Positions 45,634 through 55,326 of a stretch of DNA of 64,000 nucleotides are shown one piece after another; the first letter of the stretch is position 1, and each line of letters starts with the position of its first letter. The notes under the pieces were generated by a model, which searched no databases, was not told where the DNA came from, and saw nothing but the letters and a program-made list of their open reading frames with translations. Source of the stretch: Gammaproteobacteria bacterium (GTDB lineage: Bacteria > Pseudomonadota > Gammaproteobacteria > Pseudomonadales > IMCC2047); assembly GCA_021773395.1 (NCBI GenBank), contig JAJFKB010000002.1, positions 639,050 through 703,049 of the forward strand, given 5' to 3'. The translations under genes and the position numbers were made by a program.

Positions 45634-45690
45634 CCTGTTAAAATTTGCTTGCCCCCAATTAATAGGGTACTGAATCAGGCAAAGCAGGAC

Positions 45691-46509
45691 ATGGAAAACA
45701 CCCTCTTAACTAAATGCCCACATTGCAAAACTGTATTTCGAATACAGAGTGAACATTTGGCAATCGCCGAAGGAGAAGTGCGCTGCGGCGTTTGCTTCAA
45801 GGTCTTTAACGCAACAAAAGAAGGACTGACCTGCAGCGAGGGTGACAGCCCCGAGCAACCCATAAAAACGAGCAAGTCGGTGGCTTCCGATAAGGTCAAA
45901 GAACTAAATCTAACTGATGCAAAACCAGCATCAACTGCAACGCAACTACCCGATCAGTCGGCGATAAAAAAACTAACCATCGAAGAAGAATCCGTAGAGG
46001 ATTTGCTTGCACATCGACCCAGTTCACGGAAGATGCAACAGCCGTTCCTTTGGGGATCACTCAGCCTGACCGCTGTCACAATACTATTTATGCAATGGCT
46101 TTGGTTTAATCAGGACGTCTATGCAAACCACCCAAAGTGGCACTCATGGTACCAACAGGCTTGCCAGTATCTGCACTGCTCAGCGAATGAATATCAGGCA
46201 TTGCACTTAATAGAAACAGAGCGTCTATCCATACAAAGTCACCCTGATTTCAGCAATGTGTTAAAAATAGATTTAATCATCCGTAATCAGGCACTTTTCC
46301 CTCAGGTGCTACCTGCGATTGACGTTACTTTTTATGACATCAACGAAGCAATTGTAGCCGCGCGGACATTTCACCCCAATGAATATGTGGGAGGTCAACG
46401 CAGCCCTCAGAGCATGCCAGTGGGCATTCCATTCCACCTTTCTTTCTCTATTTTTGATCCCGGCACTGATGCAGTCAATTACGGCTTAAAATTCAGCCCC
46501 TCATTTTAA
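45691..46509 (+). CDS. Zinc-ribbon and DUF3426 membrane protein
   Basis: 272 residues from the ATG at 45691; an in-frame TTG at 45649 is the only earlier start. The N-terminal MJ0042-type zinc ribbon is KCPHCKTVFRIQSEHLAIAE followed by VRCGVCFKVF, giving two CxxC knuckles. A charged linker leads to one membrane helix (LWGSLSLTAVTILFMQWLW) and a periplasmic DUF3426 domain with VLKIDLIIRNQALFPQVLP. Homologues sit between prmA and dusB in many gammaproteobacteria. No function is established. Confidence 0.9.
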   Translation: MENTLLTKCPHCKTVFRIQSEHLAIAEGEVRCGVCFKVFNATKEGLTCSEGDSPEQPIKTSKSVASDKVKELNLTDAKPASTATQLPDQSAIKKLTIEEESVEDLLAHRPSSRKMQQPFLWGSLSLTAVTILFMQWLWFNQDVYANHPKWHSWYQQACQYLHCSANEYQALHLIETERLSIQSHPDFSNVLKIDLIIRNQALFPQVLPAIDVTFYDINEAIVAARTFHPNEYVGGQRSPQSMPVGIPFHLSFSIFDPGTDAVNYGLKFSPSF

Positions 46510-46722
46510 GTAGTTGCTGGCCCTAAAAACCGCAAATAACTTTATCTCACTGGCACTCCGATGTATCATTAGCCCTTGGCAACAGGCACGGTATTGTGAT
46601 GACAAAGCCCGTAAAAACGGGCAGAAGATTATCCTTGCAGCCTACAACTTGCCCATAACAATGATACCCTTACCCATCGCCTCAGTGGGTATAAACCTTG
46701 ACAAGGCCGGCTCTGCCAAGGC

Positions 46723-47718
46723 ATGTGCGTGCTAACTATTGGTCCATATAAATTAGAAAACCGTTTGATACTCGCTCCGATGGCTGGTATTACCGATTTG
46801 CCGTTCCGCAAACTTTGTCGGCATATGGGTGCGGATCTCACCATAGCCGAGATGATTACCTCAGACCAGCGGCTTTGGCATACCCGAAAATCAAGACAAA
46901 GGCTGCGCAGCGAGGACGAGCGCGGCCCACGCACCATACAAATAGCAGGGTCAGATCCACTCATGATGGCTGAGGCAGCTCGATCTGGCGAAGCACTGGG
47001 CGCCCATATTATTGACATTAACATGGGCTGTCCGGCAAAGAAGGTTTGTAATAAAGCCGCTGGATCAGCTTTGCTAAGGAACGAGCGTTTAGTCGCTGAG
47101 ATATTGCAAGCGGTTACCAACGCGGTTAACCTGCCTGTCACACTTAAAATCCGCACCGGATGGTGTAAGAATACGCGTAATGCCCTACAGATTGCGCATA
47201 TCGCAGAGCAGACAGGGGTTAGCGCGTTAACTGTTCACGGCCGCACACGCGCCTGCAGATTTGATGGAGAAGCCGAATATGAAACCATCGCAGAAGTTAA
47301 ACAGAAAGTCAGCTTGCCCGTAATTGCGAACGGTGACATAAACTCTGCGATTAAAGCACGTTTTGTATTAGACTATACGGGAGCAAATGCGCTCATGATT
47401 GGCCGTGCGGCTAAAGGGCACCCATGGATATTTGCTGAGATAGATCACTATATCAAGACGGGCAGCAAGAAAAAGCCGCTAAGCATAAAAGCCTTTAAGG
47501 AACTGGTTTCCAGTCACTTAAATGAACTTCACCTTTTTTATGGAGAGTTCCTGGGAGTGCGCATAGCTCGTAAACACCTGGGCTGGTATTTCTCACATTT
47601 AGAGAGCGGCGTTCAGTACCGCAGTGAGTTTAATAAGCTCGGCACAGTGCAAGAACAGACTGACTACTTAAATAGACTATTTCAGAAATTTAACAATGAC
47701 GAGCGGCTTGCCGCCTAG
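46723..47718 (+). CDS. dusB: tRNA-dihydrouridine synthase B
   Basis: FMN-dependent reduction of uridine in the tRNA D-loop. 331 residues. MAGITDLPFRKLCR is the FMN-site opening; NMGCPAKKVCNKAAGSALL contains the catalytic cysteine of the family, and TVHGRTRACRF and NGDINSA follow. It is the first gene of the conserved dusB-fis pair. The 213-base region upstream probably holds a growth-rate-controlled promoter, but I could not identify it firmly. Confidence 0.96.
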   Translation: MCVLTIGPYKLENRLILAPMAGITDLPFRKLCRHMGADLTIAEMITSDQRLWHTRKSRQRLRSEDERGPRTIQIAGSDPLMMAEAARSGEALGAHIIDINMGCPAKKVCNKAAGSALLRNERLVAEILQAVTNAVNLPVTLKIRTGWCKNTRNALQIAHIAEQTGVSALTVHGRTRACRFDGEAEYETIAEVKQKVSLPVIANGDINSAIKARFVLDYTGANALMIGRAAKGHPWIFAEIDHYIKTGSKKKPLSIKAFKELVSSHLNELHLFYGEFLGVRIARKHLGWYFSHLESGVQYRSEFNKLGTVQEQTDYLNRLFQKFNNDERLAA

Positions 47719-47816
47719 CATTCTATCGGAGAATCAGATTGAGCTACATCACCTGCTCCTGACGACTACAGTTTTTCGGCAGCCTGCTTGGAGTTACCAA
47801 AAACGAGAATTATTAG

Positions 47817-48080
47817 ATGGCAAAACAAAGCATCCCAAAAATCAATGGTCACTCGAGAACTTTGAAGCAAAGTGTTCAAACCTCAATGGATGAGTTTTTT
47901 GCTCACCTGGATGGTCAACCGGTCTCTAATCTTTACGAGATGGTACTATCTGAAGTAGAGGCACCTTTGCTGGACGTAGTGATGAAATACGCCAAAGACA
48001 ATCAAACCAAGGCATCTGAAATTCTTGGGCTAAATCGTGGAACCTTGAGAAAGAAATTAAAGCAATACGACCTCTTGTAA
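47817..48080 (+). CDS. fis: DNA-binding protein Fis
   Basis: Nucleoid-associated protein and activator of ribosomal RNA genes. 87 residues, slightly shorter than the 98 of E. coli. The C-terminal helix-turn-helix is NQTKASEILGLNRGTLRKKL, and PLLDVVMKYAKDNQ matches the dimer helices. It follows dusB by 98 bases, the standard operon. Confidence 0.96.
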   Translation: MAKQSIPKINGHSRTLKQSVQTSMDEFFAHLDGQPVSNLYEMVLSEVEAPLLDVVMKYAKDNQTKASEILGLNRGTLRKKLKQYDLL

Positions 48081-48180
48081 TTCCGCTACCCAACCCCATA
48101 AATAGTCCTTTCTCTGGCGGCCCCAGAGACCATGCTTGACGCCCCACTCTCACCTGACCAAGAGGTTATTCGAAAGCTAC

Positions 48181-49755
48181 ATGACTGACACAACCACCCC
48201 CATCAAACGTGCGCTGATAAGCGTTTCCGACAAAACCGGTATTATCGAGCTCGCAAAAGGTCTAGCTGGCCACCAGGTTGAATTACTTTCTACTGGAGGT
48301 ACCTTTCGCCTTATTCAAGAAGCCGGTATTCCTGTTATCGAAGTTTCGGATTATACCGGTTTTCCAGAAATGATGGATGGGCGGGTAAAAACGCTGCACC
48401 CAAAAATCCACGGTGGTATTCTGGCGCGACGCGGCATTGATGACGGCGTTATGAATGAGCATCAAATACAGGCTATCGATATGGTCGTTGTCAATCTATA
48501 TCCCTTTCAGAAAACTATTGCCAGCGCAGATTGTGACCTCGCTACGGCAATCGAAAATATCGATATTGGCGGACCAACAATGGTTAGAGCTGCGGCTAAA
48601 AACCATAAGGATGTGGCGGTGGTCGTCGCCAGCAACGATTATCAACGCATACTTGACGAAATGGCCGAACTTAATGGATCGCTGAGCCAGTTTACACGGT
48701 TTGACCTGGCAACAAAGGCATTTGAGCACACCGCACAATATGATGGCGCAATTGCCAATTACCTGGGAACTTTGGTCGAAGACCAACCCACCCCTTTTCC
48801 CCGTACCTTTAACAGGCAATACATCAAATCCGAGGATATGCGCTACGGAGAAAACCCCCACCAACGAGCCGCTTTTTATGTCGATCCCAGCGCAACTGAC
48901 GCGAGCGTTTCGAGCGCCAAACAGACCCAGGGGAAAGCACTTTCCTACAATAATGTTGCTGATACAGACGCCGCGCTGGAATGCGTTAAGCCTTTTGCAG
49001 AACCAGCCTGCGTTATCGTCAAACATGCTAACCCTTGTGGTGTTGCATTGGGCTCCGACATACTAGACGCCTATAATCAGGCTTTTGCAACAGACCCAAC
49101 ATCTGCCTTTGGCGGTATCATTGCCTTTAATCGTGAACTGGATGAAAACACCGCTCAGGCCATCATTGACAGACAATTTGTGGAGGTTATTATCGCGCCG
49201 ACGATCACTCCAGCTGCTTCTAAGATTCTCAGCAATAAACCCAACGTAAGGGTTTTAATTAGCGGCCAGTGGGATGCTATGCGCACCCCAAGCCTGGATT
49301 TCAAGCGGGTCAATGGTGGCTTGCTGGTTCAGGATACCGACCTGGGCATGGTCAATGAAGACGAACTCAAAATGGTCACCGAAAGGGCGCCCACCGAGCA
49401 GGAGTTATCAGACCTGCTATTTTGCTGGGAAGTCGCCAAATTTGTTAAGTCCAACGCCATTGTCTATGCGCGCAATGGCCGCACCATTGGCGTCGGCGCT
49501 GGTCAGATGAGTCGGGTATATAGTGCCAAGATAGCCGGGATCAAAGCGCATGATGAAGGTCTTGAGGTTAAAGGATCGGTCATGGCTTCTGACGCTTTCT
49601 TCCCCTTTCGAGATGGTATAGATGCCGCTGCTGAGGCAGGTATTACGGCCGTAATCCAGCCAGGTGGCTCAATTCGTGACGAAGAGGTTATTGCCGCAGC
49701 GAACGAACATAATATTGCCATGGTATTCACCGGTATGCGCCATTTCCGCCATTAA
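48181..49755 (+). CDS. purH: Bifunctional AICAR formyltransferase / IMP cyclohydrolase
   Basis: Last two steps of IMP synthesis. 524 residues from the ATG at 48181, which gives the standard start [16 protein letters not shown]; a TTG-started frame 15 codons longer is less likely. The cyclohydrolase domain has VELLSTGGT and [14 protein letters not shown]. The transformylase domain has [11 protein letters not shown] and [13 protein letters not shown]. It is followed by purD 15 bases later. Confidence 0.97.
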   Translation: MTDTTTPIKRALISVSDKTGIIELAKGLAGHQVELLSTGGTFRLIQEAGIPVIEVSDYTGFPEMMDGRVKTLHPKIHGGILARRGIDDGVMNEHQIQAIDMVVVNLYPFQKTIASADCDLATAIENIDIGGPTMVRAAAKNHKDVAVVVASNDYQRILDEMAELNGSLSQFTRFDLATKAFEHTAQYDGAIANYLGTLVEDQPTPFPRTFNRQYIKSEDMRYGENPHQRAAFYVDPSATDASVSSAKQTQGKALSYNNVADTDAALECVKPFAEPACVIVKHANPCGVALGSDILDAYNQAFATDPTSAFGGIIAFNRELDENTAQAIIDRQFVEVIIAPTITPAASKILSNKPNVRVLISGQWDAMRTPSLDFKRVNGGLLVQDTDLGMVNEDELKMVTERAPTEQELSDLLFCWEVAKFVKSNAIVYARNGRTIGVGAGQMSRVYSAKIAGIKAHDEGLEVKGSVMASDAFFPFRDGIDAAAEAGITAVIQPGGSIRDEEVIAAANEHNIAMVFTGMRHFRH

Positions 49756-49770
49756 ATTGAGAGCAACAGA

Positions 49771-51063
49771 ATGAACGTATTAATTATTGGGGCGGGCGGA
49801 CGCGAGCATGCACTCGCCTGGAAAGCATCCCAATCACCAAAAGTCGAAAAAGTCTACGTAGCGCCAGGAAACGCTGGAACGGCGCTGGAACCAGGCATTG
49901 AAAACCTTGATATTGATGTGCTGGATTTCTCTAGTCTCGCGGACTTCGCACAGGATAACGATTGTGGCCTAACTATAATTGGCCCTGAGGCCCCCTTGGT
50001 AGAAGGGATAGTCGATTACTTCGAACAGCGCAGCCTACCCTGTTTTGGCCCCAGCCAGGGCGCCGCGCAACTGGAAGGATCAAAAGCCTTTACCAAGGAT
50101 TTTTTAGCTCGCCACAAGATACCCACTGCCGACTATCAAAACTTTACCGAAATTGAACCCGCTGTTGCCTATATCCGCAAACAAGGTGCCCCGATTGTCG
50201 TTAAAGCCGATGGCTTGGCGGCCGGCAAAGGGGTGATACTCGCGCAAACGGAGCAGGAGGCCATTGCCGCGGTGCAAGACATGCTGGCCGGCAATGCGTT
50301 CGGTGATGCAGGACATCGCGTAGTGATCGAAGAGTACCTGGTCGGCGAAGAAGCCAGCTTTATTGTCATGGTCGACGGTGAAAATGTTTTACCGTTGGCG
50401 ACCTCGCAGGACCACAAAGCCAGAGATAATGGTGACCTCGGCCCTAACACCGGGGGGATGGGTGCTTATTCTCCGGCACCCGTAGTCACAGATGAAATCA
50501 GCCAACGCGTCATGGACCAAGTCATTCGGCCAACCGTCGATGGCATGGCCGCAGAAGGGAACTCTTATACAGGTTTCCTTTATGCCGGGCTTATGATCGC
50601 TCCCGATGGCAACATCAAAGTATTGGAATATAACTGTCGATTTGGCGACCCTGAAACCCAACCAATCATGATGCGCTTGAAATCTGACCTGGTAGAACTC
50701 TGCCTGACTGCGCTGTCCGGATCCCTGGATCAGATAACGGCAGAGTATGATCCACGAGCCGCTCTCGGGGTGGTTTTGGCGGCTGGCGGCTATCCGGAGC
50801 CCTATCAAAAAGGCGATGAAATTTCAGGGATTGAAAACGCTGACACCAATGAGCAAAAAGTTTTCCATGCCGGCACCCGGTTAGAGGGTAATAAAGTGCT
50901 GACCAATGGAGGACGTGTCCTATGTGTCACCGCGCTGGGTGACAGCGTGACTCAGGCGCAGCAAAAAGCCTATGCCTGTGTACAACAGATTAGTTGGGAC
51001 AAAGTCTATTTCCGCACTGACATCGGTTATCGCGCAGTGGCCCGGGAATCGGAGTCTACCTGA
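49771..51063 (+). CDS. purD: Phosphoribosylamine-glycine ligase
   Basis: GAR synthetase, second step of purine synthesis. 430 residues of the ATP-grasp family. The start is NVLIIGAGGREHALAWKA; VVKADGLAAGKGV is the ATP loop and QDHKARDNGDLGPNTGGMGA is the family signature. It forms the purHD operon and ends just before a strong terminator. Confidence 0.97.
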   Translation: MNVLIIGAGGREHALAWKASQSPKVEKVYVAPGNAGTALEPGIENLDIDVLDFSSLADFAQDNDCGLTIIGPEAPLVEGIVDYFEQRSLPCFGPSQGAAQLEGSKAFTKDFLARHKIPTADYQNFTEIEPAVAYIRKQGAPIVVKADGLAAGKGVILAQTEQEAIAAVQDMLAGNAFGDAGHRVVIEEYLVGEEASFIVMVDGENVLPLATSQDHKARDNGDLGPNTGGMGAYSPAPVVTDEISQRVMDQVIRPTVDGMAAEGNSYTGFLYAGLMIAPDGNIKVLEYNCRFGDPETQPIMMRLKSDLVELCLTALSGSLDQITAEYDPRAALGVVLAAGGYPEPYQKGDEISGIENADTNEQKVFHAGTRLEGNKVLTNGGRVLCVTALGDSVTQAQQKAYACVQQISWDKVYFRTDIGYRAVARESEST

Positions 51064-51082
51064 TTCGATAGACAGCCCCCAT

Positions 51083-51110
51083 ATGCCCTTTGAGCCATCT
51101 CAAGGGGCAT
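51083..51110 (+). terminator. Rho-independent-type terminator after purD
   Basis: A 12-base stem (51083-51094 with 51099-51110, one G-T wobble) closes a 4-base loop CCAT, 20 bases after the purD stop. It is followed by a T-rich stretch rather than an unbroken T-run. It may also serve the convergent gene at 51162. Confidence 0.7.
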
Positions 51111-51161
51111 TTGACTCTTTAATAACGAAACGACAACTAATAGCGAAACCACAATGGTTCG

Positions 51162-51722
51162 CTAACTTTCAACCAGCTCTATAAAACCCGTATATAAACC
51201 ATCTAATAAGCCATGCGCAGACAGCATCGCCTCCTGCAACCCTTCACCACTCAGTATTTCAATATTGAGCCGACCATCGCCATCATCACTGAGCACTCTA
51301 AAAGTGGTAGCTTTGTTAAGTACGAAAGTATTACCAACGAACCGAATACTTTGTACGTCCTGCTCCTGCTTCGCCTTCTCAACCCGTACCTTAATCAGAG
51401 CCAGGAAATCCTTTATCATTTGATCTCTATCCTTTGGCTCCAGCAGCTCGCCCTGCTCGCCCAACTGGATCTGCTGTCCAGGTCCGATCTGCCGCAAAAA
51501 CTGATAGGTGTCAGCCCCCTGTTCCTGTAGTTTAAATCTAACGCTATAGTCTTTTGCTTCACCGTCAGACCCAGACCGGCTGTTCACCAGAATATCGCTC
51601 ACCGCCTTATTGTGATTAAAGTTCAGGTTCTTGTTCACTTCGATTGATTGAATATCATAACTTTCCATGAATTTAGTCAGCATCGACTGGACAGGATTAT
51701 TCAACATATTTTCGTTACTCAT
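51162..51722 (-). CDS. Hypothetical protein, unknown function
   Basis: A 186-residue protein I do not recognise. It has no signal peptide or membrane segment. The N-terminus (QSMLTKFMESYDIQSIEV) is helical; the middle is polar with a possible beta sandwich (DYSVRFKLQEQGADTYQFL), and GQQIQLGEQGELLEPKDRDQ precedes a helix DFLALIKVRVEKAKQEQDV. The C-terminus AMLSAHGLLDGLYTGFIELV is amphipathic. The N-terminal half resembles small proteins of the flagellar/adhesin neighbourhoods in some Pseudomonas-like bacteria, but not enough to assign it. It stands alone, convergent with purD. Confidence 0.7.
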   Translation of the reverse strand: MSNENMLNNPVQSMLTKFMESYDIQSIEVNKNLNFNHNKAVSDILVNSRSGSDGEAKDYSVRFKLQEQGADTYQFLRQIGPGQQIQLGEQGELLEPKDRDQMIKDFLALIKVRVEKAKQEQDVQSIRFVGNTFVLNKATTFRVLSDDGDGRLNIEILSGEGLQEAMLSAHGLLDGLYTGFIELVES

Positions 51723-51802
51723 AACTACCGCTCTCTTCTCTAAAATTTTTCCAACGCTCTAGTTGATTGACCATGATCTAAGCGCCAAAGTTTAAATTTT
51801 CA

Positions 51803-53077
51803 TTAAATATTCATTACCACCGAGTCAACCAGATAGGGATTATTAAACTTAACCCTTTCCCCCTGTGCGCGGCCCGGTATAGGCAGCAATCTGGCTGACA
51901 GTGGTTTGCGATATTTATTGGCCAGCGATGCCATATCCAATACTACCGCGGTTAATGACTCCACCGACACATCACCCGGCAGGGGGACCACATCCAGACC
52001 GGTACCACACACACTTGAATAGAGCAGTAGTTCCGACACACCATATCGTCCCTCTTCCGCGCGCTGCGCCAGTACTCTGTCTTCCAGTACCGGAAGCATT
52101 AATCCCGAATAGCCGCATTGTTTAAGGTCAAGCGATTTCAAGACATCCGTAATCAGCGCACAGGCGGCTAGTGTCGAAGCACCACCAAAGGGCACACCGG
52201 TTAGGTTTTCAATTGCCTGACCAATACTGGAATCTGGCGCGGGCGCGGGTGACACATCGATACCCAGGTAACGCCGCGAGAATCGCTCAGCAATTTCTAC
52301 CGCCTGTTTCTGGATCGGCAAAAAAGCCTGTTCCATTTCAAGTTTGAGCTTTTTCCTGCCCATAGCTCTGTCAGAGCCCGCTTGTGCAAACACCCTTTGC
52401 AGCAAACGCGGTGATTCAAATCCGATACTAAAGGCCGCAGGGCCCTGATGATAGGCTGCTGGAAAGAATGGTGTACCGGGTGGGCAAAACGCCGTTGCCG
52501 CAAAACGAAAATTACCCTCCCCCAAAGGAGAAGCTCCCGCAATCGCTTTAATTGCAAGGGCGGCCGACTTAGCTAATGACGGCTCAACGCCGGATCTAAA
52601 GGACGCAACAGCTATCGAAAAATTAATATTCCTGGTGTTTGCTATCAGCTCGCTGGCCCAGTCAGCAAACCGATCGCCTTCCTGGTTTTGAATGGCTATC
52701 GGGCCAATACTAACATTCAGATTATTTGCCACCGCTAATCTGTCCAGCTTAGCCAGACCCGCAATGGTTTTTGATGTATGCCAATCCTGCGCATAATCTG
52801 TGAGTGGTTGCGTCGCAATCCTGATCGTCTGAACTTCATAACCTGACGATTGATAAATGTCTCGTGCCTGTTGTAAAAACTCAATGGCAGTATCTACCGG
52901 TGCGACATCATTGATATCTGCCATTGATAATCCAGCAGTAATAGTTCTGATTCTGAAGTCATGGGGCTTGGCGACCGCTGGCCCCAAATCTGCTGCAGCC
53001 GCTAATCCTGCAGCACACAAGGTAACAAATTCACGTCTGGATAAAGAGACAACCATTGAATCTAACCGGGCGGCCAC
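51803..53077 (-). CDS. DUF711 family protein with twin-arginine signal
   Basis: A 424-residue protein with the DUF711 fold (TITAGLSMADINDVAPVD and AIQNQEGDRFADWASELI). DUF711 proteins are related to pyruvate-formate-lyase-like barrels; no activity is established. The N-terminus VSLSRREFVTLCAAGLAAAA is a Tat signal, so the protein appears to be exported folded, unlike typical cytoplasmic members. The ATG at codon 8 (53056) is the likelier start, giving VVSLSRREF. The longer frame overlaps the HIT gene by 16 bases. Confidence 0.85.
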   Translation of the reverse strand: MAARLDSMVVSLSRREFVTLCAAGLAAAADLGPAVAKPHDFRIRTITAGLSMADINDVAPVDTAIEFLQQARDIYQSSGYEVQTIRIATQPLTDYAQDWHTSKTIAGLAKLDRLAVANNLNVSIGPIAIQNQEGDRFADWASELIANTRNINFSIAVASFRSGVEPSLAKSAALAIKAIAGASPLGEGNFRFAATAFCPPGTPFFPAAYHQGPAAFSIGFESPRLLQRVFAQAGSDRAMGRKKLKLEMEQAFLPIQKQAVEIAERFSRRYLGIDVSPAPAPDSSIGQAIENLTGVPFGGASTLAACALITDVLKSLDLKQCGYSGLMLPVLEDRVLAQRAEEGRYGVSELLLYSSVCGTGLDVVPLPGDVSVESLTAVVLDMASLANKYRKPLSARLLPIPGRAQGERVKFNNPYLVDSVVMNI

Positions 53078-53403
53078 ATAAAATCACGCCCACCCAGGAT
53101 ATGCAGGTGCAGATGAAATACACTCTGACCAACTGCCGCCCCATTATTGACTACCAAACGAAAAGCATCCGAATAGCCTTGATCACTGGCCACTTGTGCA
53201 GCAACTATCATTAAATGCCCCAGCAAGGCATCGTCCTCGGGCACTGCGTCAACCAATTTAGGTATCACTTTTTTTGGTATAACCAATATATGCATGGGCG
53301 CCTTCGGATTGATATCGCGAAACGCCAAACACTGCTCGTCTTCATAGACTATATCTGCGGGGATCTCTCGTTCTATTATTTTGGTAAACAGGGTTTCTGA
53401 CAT
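53062..53403 (-). CDS. hinT: HIT family purine nucleoside phosphoramidase (HinT)
   Basis: Hydrolyses AMP-lysine and other nucleoside phosphoramidates. 113 residues. The histidine triad is HLHLHILGG near the C-terminus, with the opening FTKIIEREIPADIVYEDEQC and APMHILVIPKK, typical of HinT. It lies immediately upstream of the DUF711 gene and overlaps its longest frame. Confidence 0.94.
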   Translation of the reverse strand: MSETLFTKIIEREIPADIVYEDEQCLAFRDINPKAPMHILVIPKKVIPKLVDAVPEDDALLGHLMIVAAQVASDQGYSDAFRLVVNNGAAVGQSVFHLHLHILGGRDFMWPPG

Positions 53404-53525
53404 GGCACAGGATCCTTATGTTCATTCATTAGGGTTGGTAAACCGCCAAATTCGACCATGACAGCTTTAAACCCACATTATCAATACTTGACGCATCAGC
53501 GTCCAGTACCCAGCCTTCTCTGCTA

Positions 53526-54755
53526 CTACCCGAAGAACCAGTAAGACGCGAAAATCGCAGCCACGATACCAACTAGATCTGCTAATAGTCCACAGACTAC
53601 TGCGTGACGTACTTTACGAATACCCACACTACCAAAATAAACCGCAAGCACATAAAAGGTCGTTTCAGTACTACCCTGTATGGTCGCCGCTGTTAGCGCC
53701 GGAAATGAGTCAACACCAAATGTGGACATGGTTTCAAGCATCAGCGCTCGCGAACCACTACCGCTTAGTGGCTTCATCAGGGCTGTAGGGAGCGCCTGTA
53801 CAAACTGGGTATCCATTCCTAACAGAGTGACCAGCCACTCAATCAGCCAAATCAAGCCATCCAATACCCCACTGGCCCGAAACACACCAATCGCCACCAG
53901 CATACCAATTAGATAAGGAATGATTCGCACGGCAACCCCAAATCCTTGTTTTGCACCACCAATGAAGGCGTCATATAGGTTAATACCGCGCCAATAACCA
54001 TGAACCAGGAACAGCATCATCACCGAGAACAGAATAAGATTTCCCAGTTGCGATGAAAAAGGCGCCAACTCCGCCTCCGGCAGCTGAGACAGGGCAAAGA
54101 TAAGGATGGCGAGCAGCAGAGAAAATCCAGAGGCGTAGGCCATCACAACCCTGTCCCAAATAGGCAATTTCTGAATCATACTGGTAAGCAGTAAGCCAGC
54201 GATTGTCGACGCGGTTGTTGCCAGCAAAATTGGAATAAACACCAATGCCGGCTCTGCGGCTCCCTGTTGTGCACGAAACAAAAACACCGTGACCGGCAAC
54301 AACGTTACTGAGGATGTATTTAATACCAGAAATAGTATTTGTGCGTTCGAAGCAACCTGCTTATTTAAGTTTACCGACTGCAGATCCCGCATCGCTTTTA
54401 AGCCCAAGGGAGTGGCCGCATTGTCCAGCCCAAGCATATTGGCACCGAGATTCATGGTCACCGAGCCAATTGCCGGGTGACCCTCTGGTACTTCCGGCAT
54501 TAACCTGCGAAATAGAGGGGCGAGCAATTTGGCCATTCGCTTAATCAATCCGGACTGCTCGGCAATTTTAAAAAAACCGAGCCAAAGACATAGCACCCCT
54601 ACCAAACCGATCGCTATTTCCGCGCCCAGCTTGGCCATTGAAAAAGTCGCGTTAATTACATCAGAAAAAATATCGACCTGACCAAGAATAAGCCACTGCC
54701 CTAAACTTGCCATAAATGCGAGCAGGAAAAAAGCGAACCAGATATGGCTCAGCAC
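53526..54755 (-). CDS. SpmA/SpmB-like nucleoside-recognition membrane protein
   Basis: A 409-residue protein with about ten hydrophobic segments. It carries two Gate (nucleoside recognition) domains of the SpmA and SpmB types fused in one chain: PAIGSVTMNLGANMLGLDNAATPLG in the first half (a stretch characteristic of SpmA) and SRALMLETMSTFGVDSFPA plus QGSTETTFYVLAVYFGSVG in the second (SpmB). In non-sporulating bacteria the function is unknown; transport is a guess. It lies 122 bases from hinT. Confidence 0.88.
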   Translation of the reverse strand: MLSHIWFAFFLLAFMASLGQWLILGQVDIFSDVINATFSMAKLGAEIAIGLVGVLCLWLGFFKIAEQSGLIKRMAKLLAPLFRRLMPEVPEGHPAIGSVTMNLGANMLGLDNAATPLGLKAMRDLQSVNLNKQVASNAQILFLVLNTSSVTLLPVTVFLFRAQQGAAEPALVFIPILLATTASTIAGLLLTSMIQKLPIWDRVVMAYASGFSLLLAILIFALSQLPEAELAPFSSQLGNLILFSVMMLFLVHGYWRGINLYDAFIGGAKQGFGVAVRIIPYLIGMLVAIGVFRASGVLDGLIWLIEWLVTLLGMDTQFVQALPTALMKPLSGSGSRALMLETMSTFGVDSFPALTAATIQGSTETTFYVLAVYFGSVGIRKVRHAVVCGLLADLVGIVAAIFASYWFFG

Positions 54756-54847
54756 GCCAGCCTCCGTTGAATAATGAGATTTCTAAGCTGAATTACCAAA
54801 AAACAACTGCAATACAGATTCAGTTGAAATGCGTAACTCAAGACGCA

Positions 54848-55183
54848 TCAGTGACAGGATGCATCCAGCAGTTTTTCCGCATCAGCAGAAATTGCTGTGA
54901 TTTTGAAACCAGTACCATAGAAAGATGGACTAGACTGCTCGCACCAAACACTCTCAGCCTGAATAGATGCTCTGTCCGTGGTATCAGAATGATTGGGAGA
55001 TTGTGAAAGCAGCATGTATCGAAAAACGGCGCCCACTCTAATAGGATTGACACTACTGGTGATTAACAATCCATCTTTTGACCAGTCCGCCACCAACCCG
55101 ATGTACTCATTGGTTTTGCTATCAAAAACACTCACTGTGCTGCTTAAACTCTTACGAATATAATTCCTTCTCTCATCCAACAT
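54848..55183 (-). CDS. Small PilZ-domain protein, intact c-di-GMP motifs
   Basis: 111 residues from the ATG at 55183, which has AAGAAGG five bases upstream; the open frame extends to 55339 but without a ribosome site. R6 and R10 (RRNYIRK) and then DWSKDGLLI supply the RxxxR and D/NxSxxG motifs that bind cyclic di-GMP. It is almost only a PilZ domain, so it probably signals through a partner. It is divergent from coq7. Confidence 0.87.
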   Translation of the reverse strand: MLDERRNYIRKSLSSTVSVFDSKTNEYIGLVADWSKDGLLITSSVNPIRVGAVFRYMLLSQSPNHSDTTDRASIQAESVWCEQSSPSFYGTGFKITAISADAEKLLDASCH

Positions 55184-55326
55184 AGCGCCCTTCTTGTTGT
55201 TGTAACGACCTGCCTTTATAATGACCAGATACTCAATTTGTACCCTACCGAGCACCTGCATAGCAAGAAAAGATTTTGCAGTTTTAACATAAGTACACCG
55301 TATTTGTCTTGATAGTTTGGAATTTG

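Noticed and set aside
46607-46622. GCCCGT-AAAA-ACGGGC hairpin between the DUF3426 gene and dusB as a terminator
   Set aside because: It is not followed by a T-run on the plus strand and lies about 100 bases after the stop; it may only be a local structure in the dusB-fis leader.
48111-48129. TCTCTGG/CCAGAGA hairpin between fis and purH as a terminator or attenuator
   Set aside because: No T-run follows and no leader peptide or purine-responsive element could be recognised.
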